From Anaerolineae bacterium (GTDB taxonomy: Bacteria; Chloroflexota; Anaerolineae; 4572-78; NAK82): a stretch of DNA of 5,003 nt. Within the stretch, counting starts at the first letter, position 1. Every line of letters starts with the position of its first letter. The position numbers were made by a program, and so were the translations under genes. The DNA is taken from contig JAUVPY010000260.1 of assembly GCA_030598425.1 (NCBI GenBank), forward strand, positions 1 through 5,003, written 5' to 3'. The notes under the pieces are model-generated. The model was not told the origin of the DNA. It worked only from the letters and a program-made list of their open reading frames with translations, and made no database searches. Of the stretch, positions 1 through 5,003 are shown piece after piece.

Positions 1-60
1 GCTCGCCCTGGCAACTGGGATAGACGAATTCTGACAAAATCGGATAAGGAACCAGAATGA
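1..60 (+). CDS. Possible C-terminal tail of an upstream gene (partial)
   Basis: Frame 1 is open from the window edge and ends with TGA at 58-60, giving a hydrophilic 19-residue tail ending LTKSDKEPE. Its stop overlaps the ATG at 57 as ATGA, the usual arrangement for translationally coupled genes, which is the main reason to prefer this frame. Frame 2 is a rival: it reads LALATGIDEF and stops at 31-33, leaving room for a ribosome binding site before 57. Too little is visible to name a product. Confidence 0.3.
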   Translation, partial: ARPGNWDRRILTKSDKEPE

Positions 61-218
61 GCAGATCGCGTGCAGACCTGATGGTGGAGCGCCTGCGAGA
101 CCTGCAGGTCAGTACTCCCGACGTGCAAGCATCGGCCATCGTCAGCGTGGATGGACTGATCATCGCCTCCTCCCTCCCCGCAGGGGTGGAGGAGGACCGG
201 GTGTCGGCGATGTATTAG
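57..218 (+). pseudogene. Truncated roadblock/LC7 domain protein (N-terminal remnant)
   Basis: The ATG at 57 is preceded by AAGGA at 46-50 with a 6-base gap. The 53-residue product starts with a helix-like segment (residues 4-20) and then has the pattern AIVSVDGLIIASSLPAGVEE (residues 27-46). That is the first beta-hairpin of roadblock/LC7 (MglB-like) proteins, where a strand reads A-x-V-S-x-D-G-L-x-I-A-S. Family members are normally about 110-150 residues and continue through a long helix and three more strands. Here the frame stops at TAG 216-218, just after VSAM, where the long helix should run on. Roadblock proteins usually act as small-GTPase regulators or scaffolds, often in motility or polarity operons. 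The rest of the domain is not found downstream in any frame I checked, so this is probably a remnant cut by a rearrangement near 210 and is unlikely to fold. Confidence 0.7.
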
Positions 219-377
219 ATCCGTAAATGGCGATGATATCACCTGTGCGAAGGGCTAAGAGCTTCATCACAATGAGTTAACAACAAGGCAAGACGAGATA
301 CCGTTCAGTGTGACTGCACGCTACTACGACCGCCACCTTCCGAGAAAGCCTCGCACCAAATCTGTTGTCAGACTAAA
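219..377 (+). other. Intergenic stretch with no recognisable gene
   Basis: All three forward frames are broken by stops and no ribosome binding site leads into a convincing frame. I recognise no insertion-sequence end, tRNA or continuation of the roadblock gene. The base composition is more AT-rich than the genes downstream. It may be the far side of the rearrangement that truncated the roadblock gene. Confidence 0.4.
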
Positions 378-392
378 TTCGATTGTATCAAA
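378..392. promoter_or_regulatory. Candidate operator, upstream copy
   Basis: TTCGAT-TGT-ATCAAA is an imperfect dyad (one mismatched pair) that matches the downstream copy at 14 of 16 positions when extended to 393. Its centre at 385 lies about 61 bp upstream of the transcription start predicted from the promoter at 411-439. The likely ligand is the XRE-cupin regulator encoded just downstream, because such regulators commonly bind their own promoters. Binding is inferred. Confidence 0.5.
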
Positions 393-410
393 ACATCTGG
401 CAAAACTGAC

Positions 411-439
411 TTGACAGACTGCTGAAAATCGGATATAAT
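411..439 (+). promoter_or_regulatory. Consensus sigma-70 type promoter
   Basis: A perfect -35 box TTGACA (411-416) and a perfect -10 box TATAAT (434-439) are separated by exactly 17 bp. Transcription would start near 446, leaving a leader of about 38 bases before the ATG at 485. This is the strongest promoter signal in the window. It lies between two matching dyads, so it is expected to be strong when free and tightly controlled when the dyads are bound. It probably drives the regulator and possibly the downstream catabolic genes. Confidence 0.85.
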
Positions 440-448
440 GACAATAGT

Positions 449-465
449 TTTTGATTGCATCAAAA
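449..465. promoter_or_regulatory. Candidate operator, downstream copy
   Basis: TTTTGAT-TGC-ATCAAAA is a perfect 7-3-7 dyad centred at 457, about +11 relative to the predicted transcription start, a position where a bound protein would block initiation or escape. A further half site, TTCGATT, sits at 470-476. The centre-to-centre distance to the upstream copy is 72 bp, close to seven helical turns, which would place both sites on the same DNA face. Confidence 0.55.
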
Positions 466-484
466 TCCCTTCGATTAAAGTGAA

Positions 485-1092
485 ATGGCTATTTCGGAAG
501 ATTCCCCTTCTCTCCAAAAGCCGTCGCTGGGCGCCAAAATACGTCAGCATCGCAAAGCCCGACGTATGCATTGGCCGTGCTGGCCGAGCAATGTGGTATT
601 TCCCCCTCTTTTCTCAGCCAGATTGAGCGTGACCAAGCTAACCCCTCCATTGGAACCCTGCACACGATAACAAAAGCATTTGGGCTCACCCTGGCAACCT
701 TCTTTGAAGAGCCAAACCAGAAGAGCAATGAGCAGGGTCGGCATACGCTGAACTTGGCCCAAGTGGTCCGGGCCGATCAACGCAAAATACTCATCTATCC
801 CGGTTCGGGGATTCGTAACGAGCTGCTCTCCCCTGACCTGAAACGTGACATACAGATGATGCGGGTGGTTATACCACCCGGTGCGGATACGGGCGACATC
901 CCTCTAACCCACGCAGGTGAAGAGTGTGGATTTGTTTTGCAGGGACAGATAGAAGTGTGGGTGGGCGATGAGCATTACACCCTCGGCCCGGGGGACACGA
1001 TATACCAATCCAGCACCGTGCCCCATCGCAGCTGCAACATCGGCGACACCGATGCGATCATCGTCACGGCAATCACCCCTCCTTCGTTTTAG
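485..1092 (+). pseudogene. XRE-family HTH plus cupin transcriptional regulator, frameshifted
   Basis: The N-terminal part starts at ATG 485 behind a weak purine stretch and reads SLGAKIRQHRKARRM, the first helix of an XRE-type DNA-binding domain. The frame then shifts: the rest continues from 571 one frame over with LAVLAEQCG and ISPSFLSQIERDQANPS, the second and third (recognition) helices. Restoring one base between ATG 566-568 and TTG 571 joins the two halves into about 202 residues, the normal size for this family. The C-terminal third is a cupin barrel: H-x-GEE followed by GFVLQG (motif 1) and GDTIYQSSTVPHRSCN (motif 2, with P-H and a closing N). Related regulators sense small metabolites and control amino-acid, polyamine or amide catabolism. 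As read, translation from 485 ends at 670 after 61 residues, so no complete regulator is made. A TTG start at 571 would give a 173-residue protein lacking the first HTH helix. Either the gene is inactivated or a base was lost in the read. Confidence 0.8.
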
Positions 1093-1149
1093 GGCTGCGA
1101 CTAAGTTCCAGACCTGCATAAAGCTGACTACAACTTAACCAGGGACCTA

Positions 1150-1165
1150 TTCGCACTGAAGCGAA
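1150..1165 (+). promoter_or_regulatory. Small inverted repeat in the regulator-oxidoreductase gap
   Basis: TTCGC, a 6-base loop and GCGAA form a short 5 bp hairpin in the 104 bp gap between the regulator and the oxidoreductase. A TATAAA at 1172-1177 follows, but no good -35 box lies at the right distance. It may be a minor operator or only chance; nothing links it to the dyads at 378 and 449. Confidence 0.2.
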
Positions 1166-1181
1166 CATAAATATAAACACT

Positions 1182-1187
1182 AAGGAG
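1182..1187 (+). promoter_or_regulatory. Ribosome binding site of the FAD oxidoreductase
   Basis: AAGGAG is a near-perfect Shine-Dalgarno sequence ending 9 bases before the ATG at 1197. It fixes that start and predicts efficient translation. Confidence 0.8.
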
Positions 1188-1196
1188 CGCGCAAAG

Positions 1197-2765
1197 ATGG
1201 CCGACTATGATGTAGTCATCGCCGGTGGCGGCCACAATGGCCTGGCCTGCGGGGCCGTACTTGCCAAAGAAGGGCTGAGCGTACTGGTAGCAGAGCGGGG
1301 CAAGTGGCTGGGCGGCGGTGTCGTCACCCGCGAGGTAACCCTGCCGGGGTTTAAACACGACATGTACGGCTCCTCCCACGTCTGGATTCATGCCAATGCT
1401 GAGTTCGCCAAGCTGCTGCCGGAACTCGAAGAACTGGGCCTCAAATACCACTGGGCCAACGATCACATCACCGGGCATCCGTTCAAACAAGGTCCCGGTA
1501 TTATCGTTTACAAAGACGTGGACAAAACCGTGGCCAGCATCGCCCAGTATTCAGAAAAGGATGCCCGACGCTACAAGGAGATCTACGACGGTTTTGTGGA
1601 TATCAAAGACGGTTTCATCACCAGTTTCTTTTCGCCCCCCGCGCCACCAAGCTACTTGCCGGCTGTGATGGAAAACAGCGAAGAGGGACTGGAAATGCTG
1701 CGCAACTACGCCTTGAGTCCGCTGGATTTCACCCTTGAGAACTTCGAAAATGAGTTTGTGCGATCATTCATACTTGGCTGGGCCACAGCGCCGGGTATCA
1801 ATCCCCTTCAAGAAGGGAGGGGGGAGATGTTCTACATCATGATCCCCGCCATTCACGTCTACGGCGAGTCGATCCCCGAAGGCGGCACCATGCAGCTCCC
1901 TCTTGCCTTTGCCAAGATGATCGAGCGCTATGGGGGCCGAGTGCTGACCGAATCTCCTGTGAAGCGCTTCATTGTCGAAGATGGGGAAGCCAAAGGCATA
2001 GAGCTGGAGAATGGCCAAAAGATTATGGCCAACAAGGCTGTGGTTACCAACCTCAATCCCAAGTTGACCTATCTGGAGATGATGGAGGATGGCGTTCTAG
2101 ACGAGAAGTTCCTGCGCAAGGTCAGGAACTACAATCCGGGCGATTTCACCATTGTTCGTGCGCACTATGCCCTCAATGAGCCGCCTAAGTACAAATGCAG
2201 CGAGGAGATGAACCAGACCCCCTTCCAGCGGATATTTGGCTCGGTGGAAGATATCAAGCGCCAATACGCCGAGATGTCCATGGGCATCGCACCCACCAAT
2301 CCCTTCCTATGGGTCGCCTGCTGGACGCTGGTCGATCCGTCCCGCGCGCCAGACGGCAAACATACCCTGATTATGGACACCTTTGTGCCAATTGAGTTGG
2401 CCAACGGCGAACACTGGGATGACGTCGGCCAGGACTACATGGTAAATGTTGAATTGGAGAAACTACGAGAATACACCACCAATATGACTGACGACAACAT
2501 CCTGGCGGCCTATGTGGATACCGGCCCCAGTATGGAAAGGGATAACCCTTGCTTGGTAAATGGGACCACTACAGGTGGGGCTATGCGTATGTCCCAATCG
2601 GGCTTCCTGCGCCCCTTCCCTGGCTATTCGCAGTACAGGGGGCCCTTCGAGAAGTTCTATATGACCGGTCCGTACACCCACCCCGGGGGCGCGATTTCTG
2701 CCGCGGGTACGATTACGGCCAACGTGATTTTGGAAGAGATCGGCATACGAGAACCGGAATTCTAA
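1197..2765 (+). CDS. FAD-dependent oxidoreductase, phytoene desaturase-like (COG1233 type)
   Basis: The 522-residue protein opens with a Rossmann fold for FAD. VVIAGGGHNGL (residues 6-16) carries the GxGxxG motif (G10, G12, G15), and VLVAER (29-34) ends with the acidic residue E33 that normally holds the FAD ribose. A second conserved block, LGGGVVTREVTLPGFKHD (38-55), matches the desaturase/amine-oxidase superfamily pattern after the dinucleotide fold. The C-terminus has YMTGPYTHPGGAISAAG (488-504), the FAD-contacting block of phytoene-desaturase-like enzymes, followed by a final helix. There is no signal peptide or membrane segment, so it is probably cytoplasmic. Length is normal for the group, which includes the PYROXD2-like branch. 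Nearby genes are a nitrilase homologue and a transporter and not crtB or other carotenoid genes, so a catabolic oxidation is more likely than carotenoid synthesis. Substrate unknown. The gene ends 47 bp before the nitrilase gene and is probably cotranscribed with it. Confidence 0.88.
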   Translation: MADYDVVIAGGGHNGLACGAVLAKEGLSVLVAERGKWLGGGVVTREVTLPGFKHDMYGSSHVWIHANAEFAKLLPELEELGLKYHWANDHITGHPFKQGPGIIVYKDVDKTVASIAQYSEKDARRYKEIYDGFVDIKDGFITSFFSPPAPPSYLPAVMENSEEGLEMLRNYALSPLDFTLENFENEFVRSFILGWATAPGINPLQEGRGEMFYIMIPAIHVYGESIPEGGTMQLPLAFAKMIERYGGRVLTESPVKRFIVEDGEAKGIELENGQKIMANKAVVTNLNPKLTYLEMMEDGVLDEKFLRKVRNYNPGDFTIVRAHYALNEPPKYKCSEEMNQTPFQRIFGSVEDIKRQYAEMSMGIAPTNPFLWVACWTLVDPSRAPDGKHTLIMDTFVPIELANGEHWDDVGQDYMVNVELEKLREYTTNMTDDNILAAYVDTGPSMERDNPCLVNGTTTGGAMRMSQSGFLRPFPGYSQYRGPFEKFYMTGPYTHPGGAISAAGTITANVILEEIGIREPEF

Positions 2766-2812
2766 CGGACGTCCAACTCCGTTCACTCTTACAACTCTGA
2801 GGAGAGACACAC

Positions 2813-3964
2813 ATGAGCACAAAGATTGAGAAATACACAGCCCTTATCGTCCAGCCTGAGGTCACCATGGCTCAGACGCGAGATGAGATTTTCCAAAACC
2901 TGGAACGCTACTGCAAACTCATTGATTTCGGCGTGGGCTATTTCTACGAGTTACCCGTCCGCTTGGTCGTTTTTCCCGAGTACTTCTTGCAGGGTGTCAC
3001 CACACCAGGCAAGGGGGAAGACGCCCTCGAAGCGTTTATGAAGAAGGCCATTACCATCCCCGGCCCTGAGTTGGATGTCTTGGGTGAGAAAGCCAAGGAG
3101 TACGGCATCTACATCGCAGGCGGTGGCGTGGTAGAGCGGGTGCCCGAGTTTCCTGACCGTTGGTTCAACACAGCCTTTGTCATCGGACCTAGCGGCGACG
3201 TGATCCTGCGCTATCACAAGTGGCATATCCCGGCTTCGATCGGCTTGGGCACCAGTCCACACGATATGATGGACGCCTATGGCGAGGTCTTTGGCAGCGA
3301 CATCAAGACCCGTTTCCCCGTCGTCGATACTGACATCGGCAAGCTGGGCACGATGACGTGTCACGATGGCGCTACCCCAGAGGTGTCACGGGCCTTGGGC
3401 TTTAACGGCGTTGAGGTACTTTGCCATCCCACCGCGCTGCAGGAATTTGAAGGCGTGAATGAGCCGTGGGATTTTTGGACGTTCACCCGCCGCACCCGGG
3501 CCCACGATAACATGTGTTATTTGCTCGGCTCCAACTGGGGCGTTGTGAATTATGAGTATTACCCAAAGGCGTTCTGCCCCGGCCACTCCATTATCATAGA
3601 CTATACGGGTATGGTGTTAAGACAGGCATCTTACCCGGCGGAGCAGATCATTGCAGCACCCATCGACATTGAAGCGCTGCGCGAGCATCGCACCATTGCC
3701 AACCACAACTTGTGGATTGACGTACGTACCGAGGGCTTCCGGGAGATATACGAAGAGTCGATTTATCCACCTAACCTCTTCCCGCCCGGCAATCCGCCAC
3801 AGACCCTTTCGGACAAGATGGATGGAGCTAAGCAGGTCTTGAACACCCTGTATGGTCGTGGACAGTTCATGCCGCCCGCCGGGTACGAAGTCGAAGATAT
3901 GCCCAAGCTGTTTGAAAAACGCATTAGATATGCCCAGGAGACAGGCAGGTTGAGAAAGGATTAG
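2813..3964 (+). CDS. Nitrilase-superfamily carbon-nitrogen hydrolase (amidase-like)
   Basis: The start is set by GAGGAGA at 2799-2805, 7 bases before the ATG. The 383-residue protein shows the full catalytic triad in order: Glu56 in VVFPEYFLQG, Lys136 in RYHKWHI and Cys183 in GTMTCHDGATPEVSRAL. The family cleaves non-peptide C-N bonds (amides, nitriles, carbamoyl groups) through a thioester on the cysteine. The PEVSRAL and HPTAL elements after the cysteine are closer to amidase/carbamoylase branches than to classical nitrilases, which usually have CWE at the catalytic cysteine; this branch call is inference. Beyond the core (about residues 8-300) there is an extension of roughly 80 residues starting near WIDVRTEGFREIYEESIYPP (from about 303) and ending charged. 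It has no signal peptide and is likely a cytoplasmic oligomer. Neighbours suggest it hydrolyses an imported amide-type compound together with the FAD enzyme. Confidence 0.88.
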   Translation: MSTKIEKYTALIVQPEVTMAQTRDEIFQNLERYCKLIDFGVGYFYELPVRLVVFPEYFLQGVTTPGKGEDALEAFMKKAITIPGPELDVLGEKAKEYGIYIAGGGVVERVPEFPDRWFNTAFVIGPSGDVILRYHKWHIPASIGLGTSPHDMMDAYGEVFGSDIKTRFPVVDTDIGKLGTMTCHDGATPEVSRALGFNGVEVLCHPTALQEFEGVNEPWDFWTFTRRTRAHDNMCYLLGSNWGVVNYEYYPKAFCPGHSIIIDYTGMVLRQASYPAEQIIAAPIDIEALREHRTIANHNLWIDVRTEGFREIYEESIYPPNLFPPGNPPQTLSDKMDGAKQVLNTLYGRGQFMPPAGYEVEDMPKLFEKRIRYAQETGRLRKD

Positions 3965-3975
3965 GACTCGGAAAA

Positions 3976-4055
3976 ATGAGAGTCGTTAGCAGACTGGTGA
4001 AGATGGACTTCCAGATCGGCACGATGGAAAGGAAGGAAGGCCAACTCCTGATAAT
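3976..4055 (+). pseudogene. Possible 5' remnant of a small unrecognised gene
   Basis: An ATG at 3976 follows AGGA (3963-3966), which overlaps the nitrilase stop codon, with a 9-base gap. The frame begins MRVVSRLVKMDFQIGTMERK and continues with a beta-like stretch (GQLLIISHPSQP). It looks like ordinary protein for about 30 residues, then turns into an Arg/Ser/Thr-rich frame-shadow of the binding-protein gene and stops at 4161. I read this as the start of a small gene placed directly after the nitrilase and cut where it meets the binding-protein fragment, near 4050-4070. I do not recognise the family. The alternative is non-coding spacer with a chance frame. Confidence 0.35.
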
Positions 4056-4076
4056 CAGCCACCCTTCACAACCGAT

Positions 4077-4793
4077 ATGCCCAGTTTCCCGTCGCTCACG
4101 CGCTATATTGACCAGGTCGACTTCGACAAGTATCCGATTGAGACCTACGACCCTGAATTGACCAAGAGCATCCTCGAAAGCAAAGGGTACGTGCTGAACG
4201 AATCAAGCGGCTACTACGAGAAAGACGGCGAGGAATTGGCGATGACCATCGTCAATTTTGACGACACCATCGCCAATTCTATGAATAGTGTGCTGGTTGA
4301 GCAGTTGCAGGCCGTCGGTATCAACGCCGTGCAAGACATCCAGACTATCCCCAATTTCGTCGACAACCTGGTAAACACCCAGCTTGAGACGTTCATCTTC
4401 TTCGCGTCGTGCGGTTCAAGGCTCGATCCCTGGCAATCACTGGATGCCTACAGCACGCGGCACCTGGGCCCACCGGGTGAGCCCCTTCCCTCTTTCTATT
4501 CCAACTCGATGCTTTGGAGTGGTGAGAATGCAGAGAAATACAGCGAGCTCGTAGCCGAAATCGCGACCCTGCCGCCCGGCGACCCCAAGATCGATGAGCT
4601 GTTTGTGGAAGCTCAGGATTACTGGTTTGAAGATCTGCCGACTGTCCCACTCGTCCAAAACCCTATCATCTGGCCCTTTAACGAAACCTACTGGACAAAC
4701 TGGCCAACCGTGGACAACGCCTATATCCAGCCAGACGTGAGCCCGTCAACGTTTGCCGTTGTTATCCACAACCTAGAGCCGGCACAGAAATAG
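4077..4793 (+). CDS. ABC transporter solute-binding protein family 5, C-terminal fragment
   Basis: The 238-residue frame matches only the last 40 percent or so of a family-5 (peptide/opine/oligopeptide type) solute-binding protein, which normally has 500-650 residues. Visible features are YDPELTKSILESKGY (24-38), the usual Y-D-P-x-x-A/S-x-x-L-L-x-x-x-G-Y helix; the helix around VEQLQAVGINA (74-84); and CGSRLDPWQSLDAY (112-125), followed by the helix and strand pattern of the closing lobe. There is no signal peptide, no lipobox and no N-terminal lobe. The frame is open back to 3990 without another ATG, and no Shine-Dalgarno precedes 4077, so 4077 is only a nominal start. Homology seems to extend slightly upstream (PPFTTD before the ATG). 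A protein made from here would stay in the cytoplasm and could not bind ligand normally, so it is probably a pseudogene. An ABC permease follows, as expected for an Opp/Dpp operon. Confidence 0.75.
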   Translation: MPSFPSLTRYIDQVDFDKYPIETYDPELTKSILESKGYVLNESSGYYEKDGEELAMTIVNFDDTIANSMNSVLVEQLQAVGINAVQDIQTIPNFVDNLVNTQLETFIFFASCGSRLDPWQSLDAYSTRHLGPPGEPLPSFYSNSMLWSGENAEKYSELVAEIATLPPGDPKIDELFVEAQDYWFEDLPTVPLVQNPIIWPFNETYWTNWPTVDNAYIQPDVSPSTFAVVIHNLEPAQK

Positions 4794-4814
4794 CTCGTCG
4801 GTCCCTTAGTCTTT

Positions 4815-4858
4815 CAGCTAGTCAGCACCTCAGCATCCCGCTGAGTGCTGACTAGCTG
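4815..4858 (+). other. Long imperfect hairpin between binding protein and permease
   Basis: The arm at 4815-4834 pairs with 4840-4858 over 19 base pairs with a single bulged C (4828 or 4829) and a 5-base loop, ATCCC (4835-4839). No T-tract follows, so it is not a standard intrinsic terminator. In ABC operons a stem at this point often protects the binding-protein transcript from 3' decay or lowers read-through into the permease; that role here is inferred. Confidence 0.65.
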
Positions 4859-4932
4859 ATCGCTGATGGGTGACAGGCTGAACGCCGACCGCTGACAAGC
4901 TGATCGCTGACTAGCTAATCGCTGACTAGCTC
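4847..4932 (+). repeat. Degenerate 15 bp tandem repeat, GCTGACTAGCTGATC type
   Basis: Six successive units start with GCTGA: 4847-4861 (reference), 4862-4876 (diverged), 4877-4890 (14 bp, diverged), 4891-4905 (2 changes), 4906-4920 (1 change) and 4921-4932 (cut short). The first unit is also the right arm of the hairpin at 4815-4858, and the hairpin's left arm is an inverted copy of the unit. The array ends two bases before the permease ribosome binding site. Confidence 0.7.
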
Positions 4933-4934
4933 AA

Positions 4935-4940
4935 AAGAGG
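4935..4940 (+). promoter_or_regulatory. Ribosome binding site of the ABC permease
   Basis: AAGAGG, followed by A, lies 6 bases before the ATG at 4947 and supports that start. It lies just past the last repeat unit, so pairing of that unit with the upstream inverted copy could affect access to it. Confidence 0.65.
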
Positions 4941-4946
4941 ATTGTT

Positions 4947-5003
4947 ATGAGTGGCATAACCAAGGGCTATATCCTGAAACGGTTTGGAATGTTTTTACTG
5001 ACC
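4947..5003 (+). CDS. ABC transporter permease, N-terminus only (DppB/OppB-like)
   Basis: The 19 visible residues read MSGITKGYILKRFGMFLLT and run off the window. Y-I-L-K-R followed by a hydrophobic run is the typical beginning of the first permease subunit of peptide/nickel-type ABC importers, where the first membrane helix follows directly. Its place after a family-5 binding protein supports the call. The first membrane helix and the EAA loop lie beyond the window, so the assignment rests on context and the short N-terminal pattern. Confidence 0.65.
   Translation, partial: MSGITKGYILKRFGMFLLT

Noticed and set aside
219..420. Possible short coding remnant reading IPFSVTARYYDRHLP near 300-345
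   Set aside because: No start codon, no ribosome binding site and no recognised family; the frame is bounded by stops on both sides.
560..580. Programmed ribosomal frameshifting in the regulator
   Set aside because: There is no slippery heptamer or homopolymer and no evident stimulatory hairpin directly downstream; a simple base loss explains the change of frame.
1102..1137. TAAGTT / AACTTA inverted repeat in the gap after the regulator
   Set aside because: Only 6 bp with a 24-base loop and no T-run; easily due to chance.
1149..1177. Possible second promoter (TTCGCA and TATAAA) before the oxidoreductase gene
   Set aside because: The -35 match is only 4 of 6, and the predicted transcript would begin at about the ribosome binding site. 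Read-through from the strong promoter at 411-439 is simpler.
1128..1490. Antisense open frame of 120 codons over the start of the oxidoreductase
   Set aside because: It overlaps the FAD-binding fold, whose motifs clearly define the + strand gene; no independent coding signal is seen.
1197..2765. Carotenoid biosynthesis (crtI) role for the oxidoreductase
   Set aside because: The fold fits, but there are no carotenoid genes nearby and the neighbours are a C-N hydrolase and an uptake system.
2951..3364. Antisense open frame of 137 codons inside the nitrilase gene
   Set aside because: It is the reverse shadow of a strongly conserved gene, has no ribosome binding site and shows no recognisable domain.
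4815..4860. Rho-independent terminator after the binding-protein gene
   Set aside because: The stem is strong but is followed by ATCGCTGATGGG and not a T-run.
4847..4932. CRISPR array
   Set aside because: Units are 15 bp, contiguous and degenerate with no spacers, and no cas genes are near.

Overview
The window looks like a piece of a bacterial, probably metagenome-derived, chromosome with moderate GC. Weak hints point to Chloroflexota or a similar environmental lineage: a roadblock/LC7 gene, a large family-5 ABC solute-binding protein, and a GCTGAC-rich intergenic repeat array. This placement is an inference from style and not a proven assignment. All recognisable genes lie on the + strand.

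Left edge (1-484). A possible tail of an upstream gene overlaps, through ATGA, the start of a roadblock/LC7 gene that breaks off after 53 codons. About 190 bp without a recognisable gene follow. Next comes a consensus sigma-70 promoter (TTGACA, 17 bp, TATAAT) bracketed by two near-identical TTTGAT-N3-ATCAAA dyads whose centres are 72 bp apart. These are good candidate operators for the regulator that follows.

Centre (485-3964). The first gene encodes an XRE-type helix-turn-helix plus cupin regulator, but one base is missing inside the helix-turn-helix, so the reading frame is split. Two intact, well-signalled genes follow: a 522-residue FAD-dependent oxidoreductase of the phytoene-desaturase-like group and a 383-residue nitrilase-superfamily carbon-nitrogen hydrolase with its Glu-Lys-Cys triad. 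Each has a good Shine-Dalgarno sequence.

Right (3965-5003). The start of a small unrecognised reading frame runs into the C-terminal part of a family-5 (oligopeptide/dipeptide type) solute-binding protein that has lost its signal peptide and most of its body. After a 153 bp spacer with a strong hairpin and roughly 15 bp tandem repeats, an ABC permease gene begins and runs off the window.

Taken together, the intact ancestor of this locus was probably a substrate-inducible uptake and catabolism operon: import by an Opp/Dpp-type transporter, hydrolysis of an amide or nitrile-like bond by the nitrilase homologue, and redox chemistry by the FAD enzyme, under an XRE-cupin regulator. The substrate cannot be read from the sequence. 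Three lesions in 5 kb (a truncated roadblock gene, a frameshifted regulator and a headless binding protein) suggest either local gene decay and rearrangement or sequence/assembly errors.
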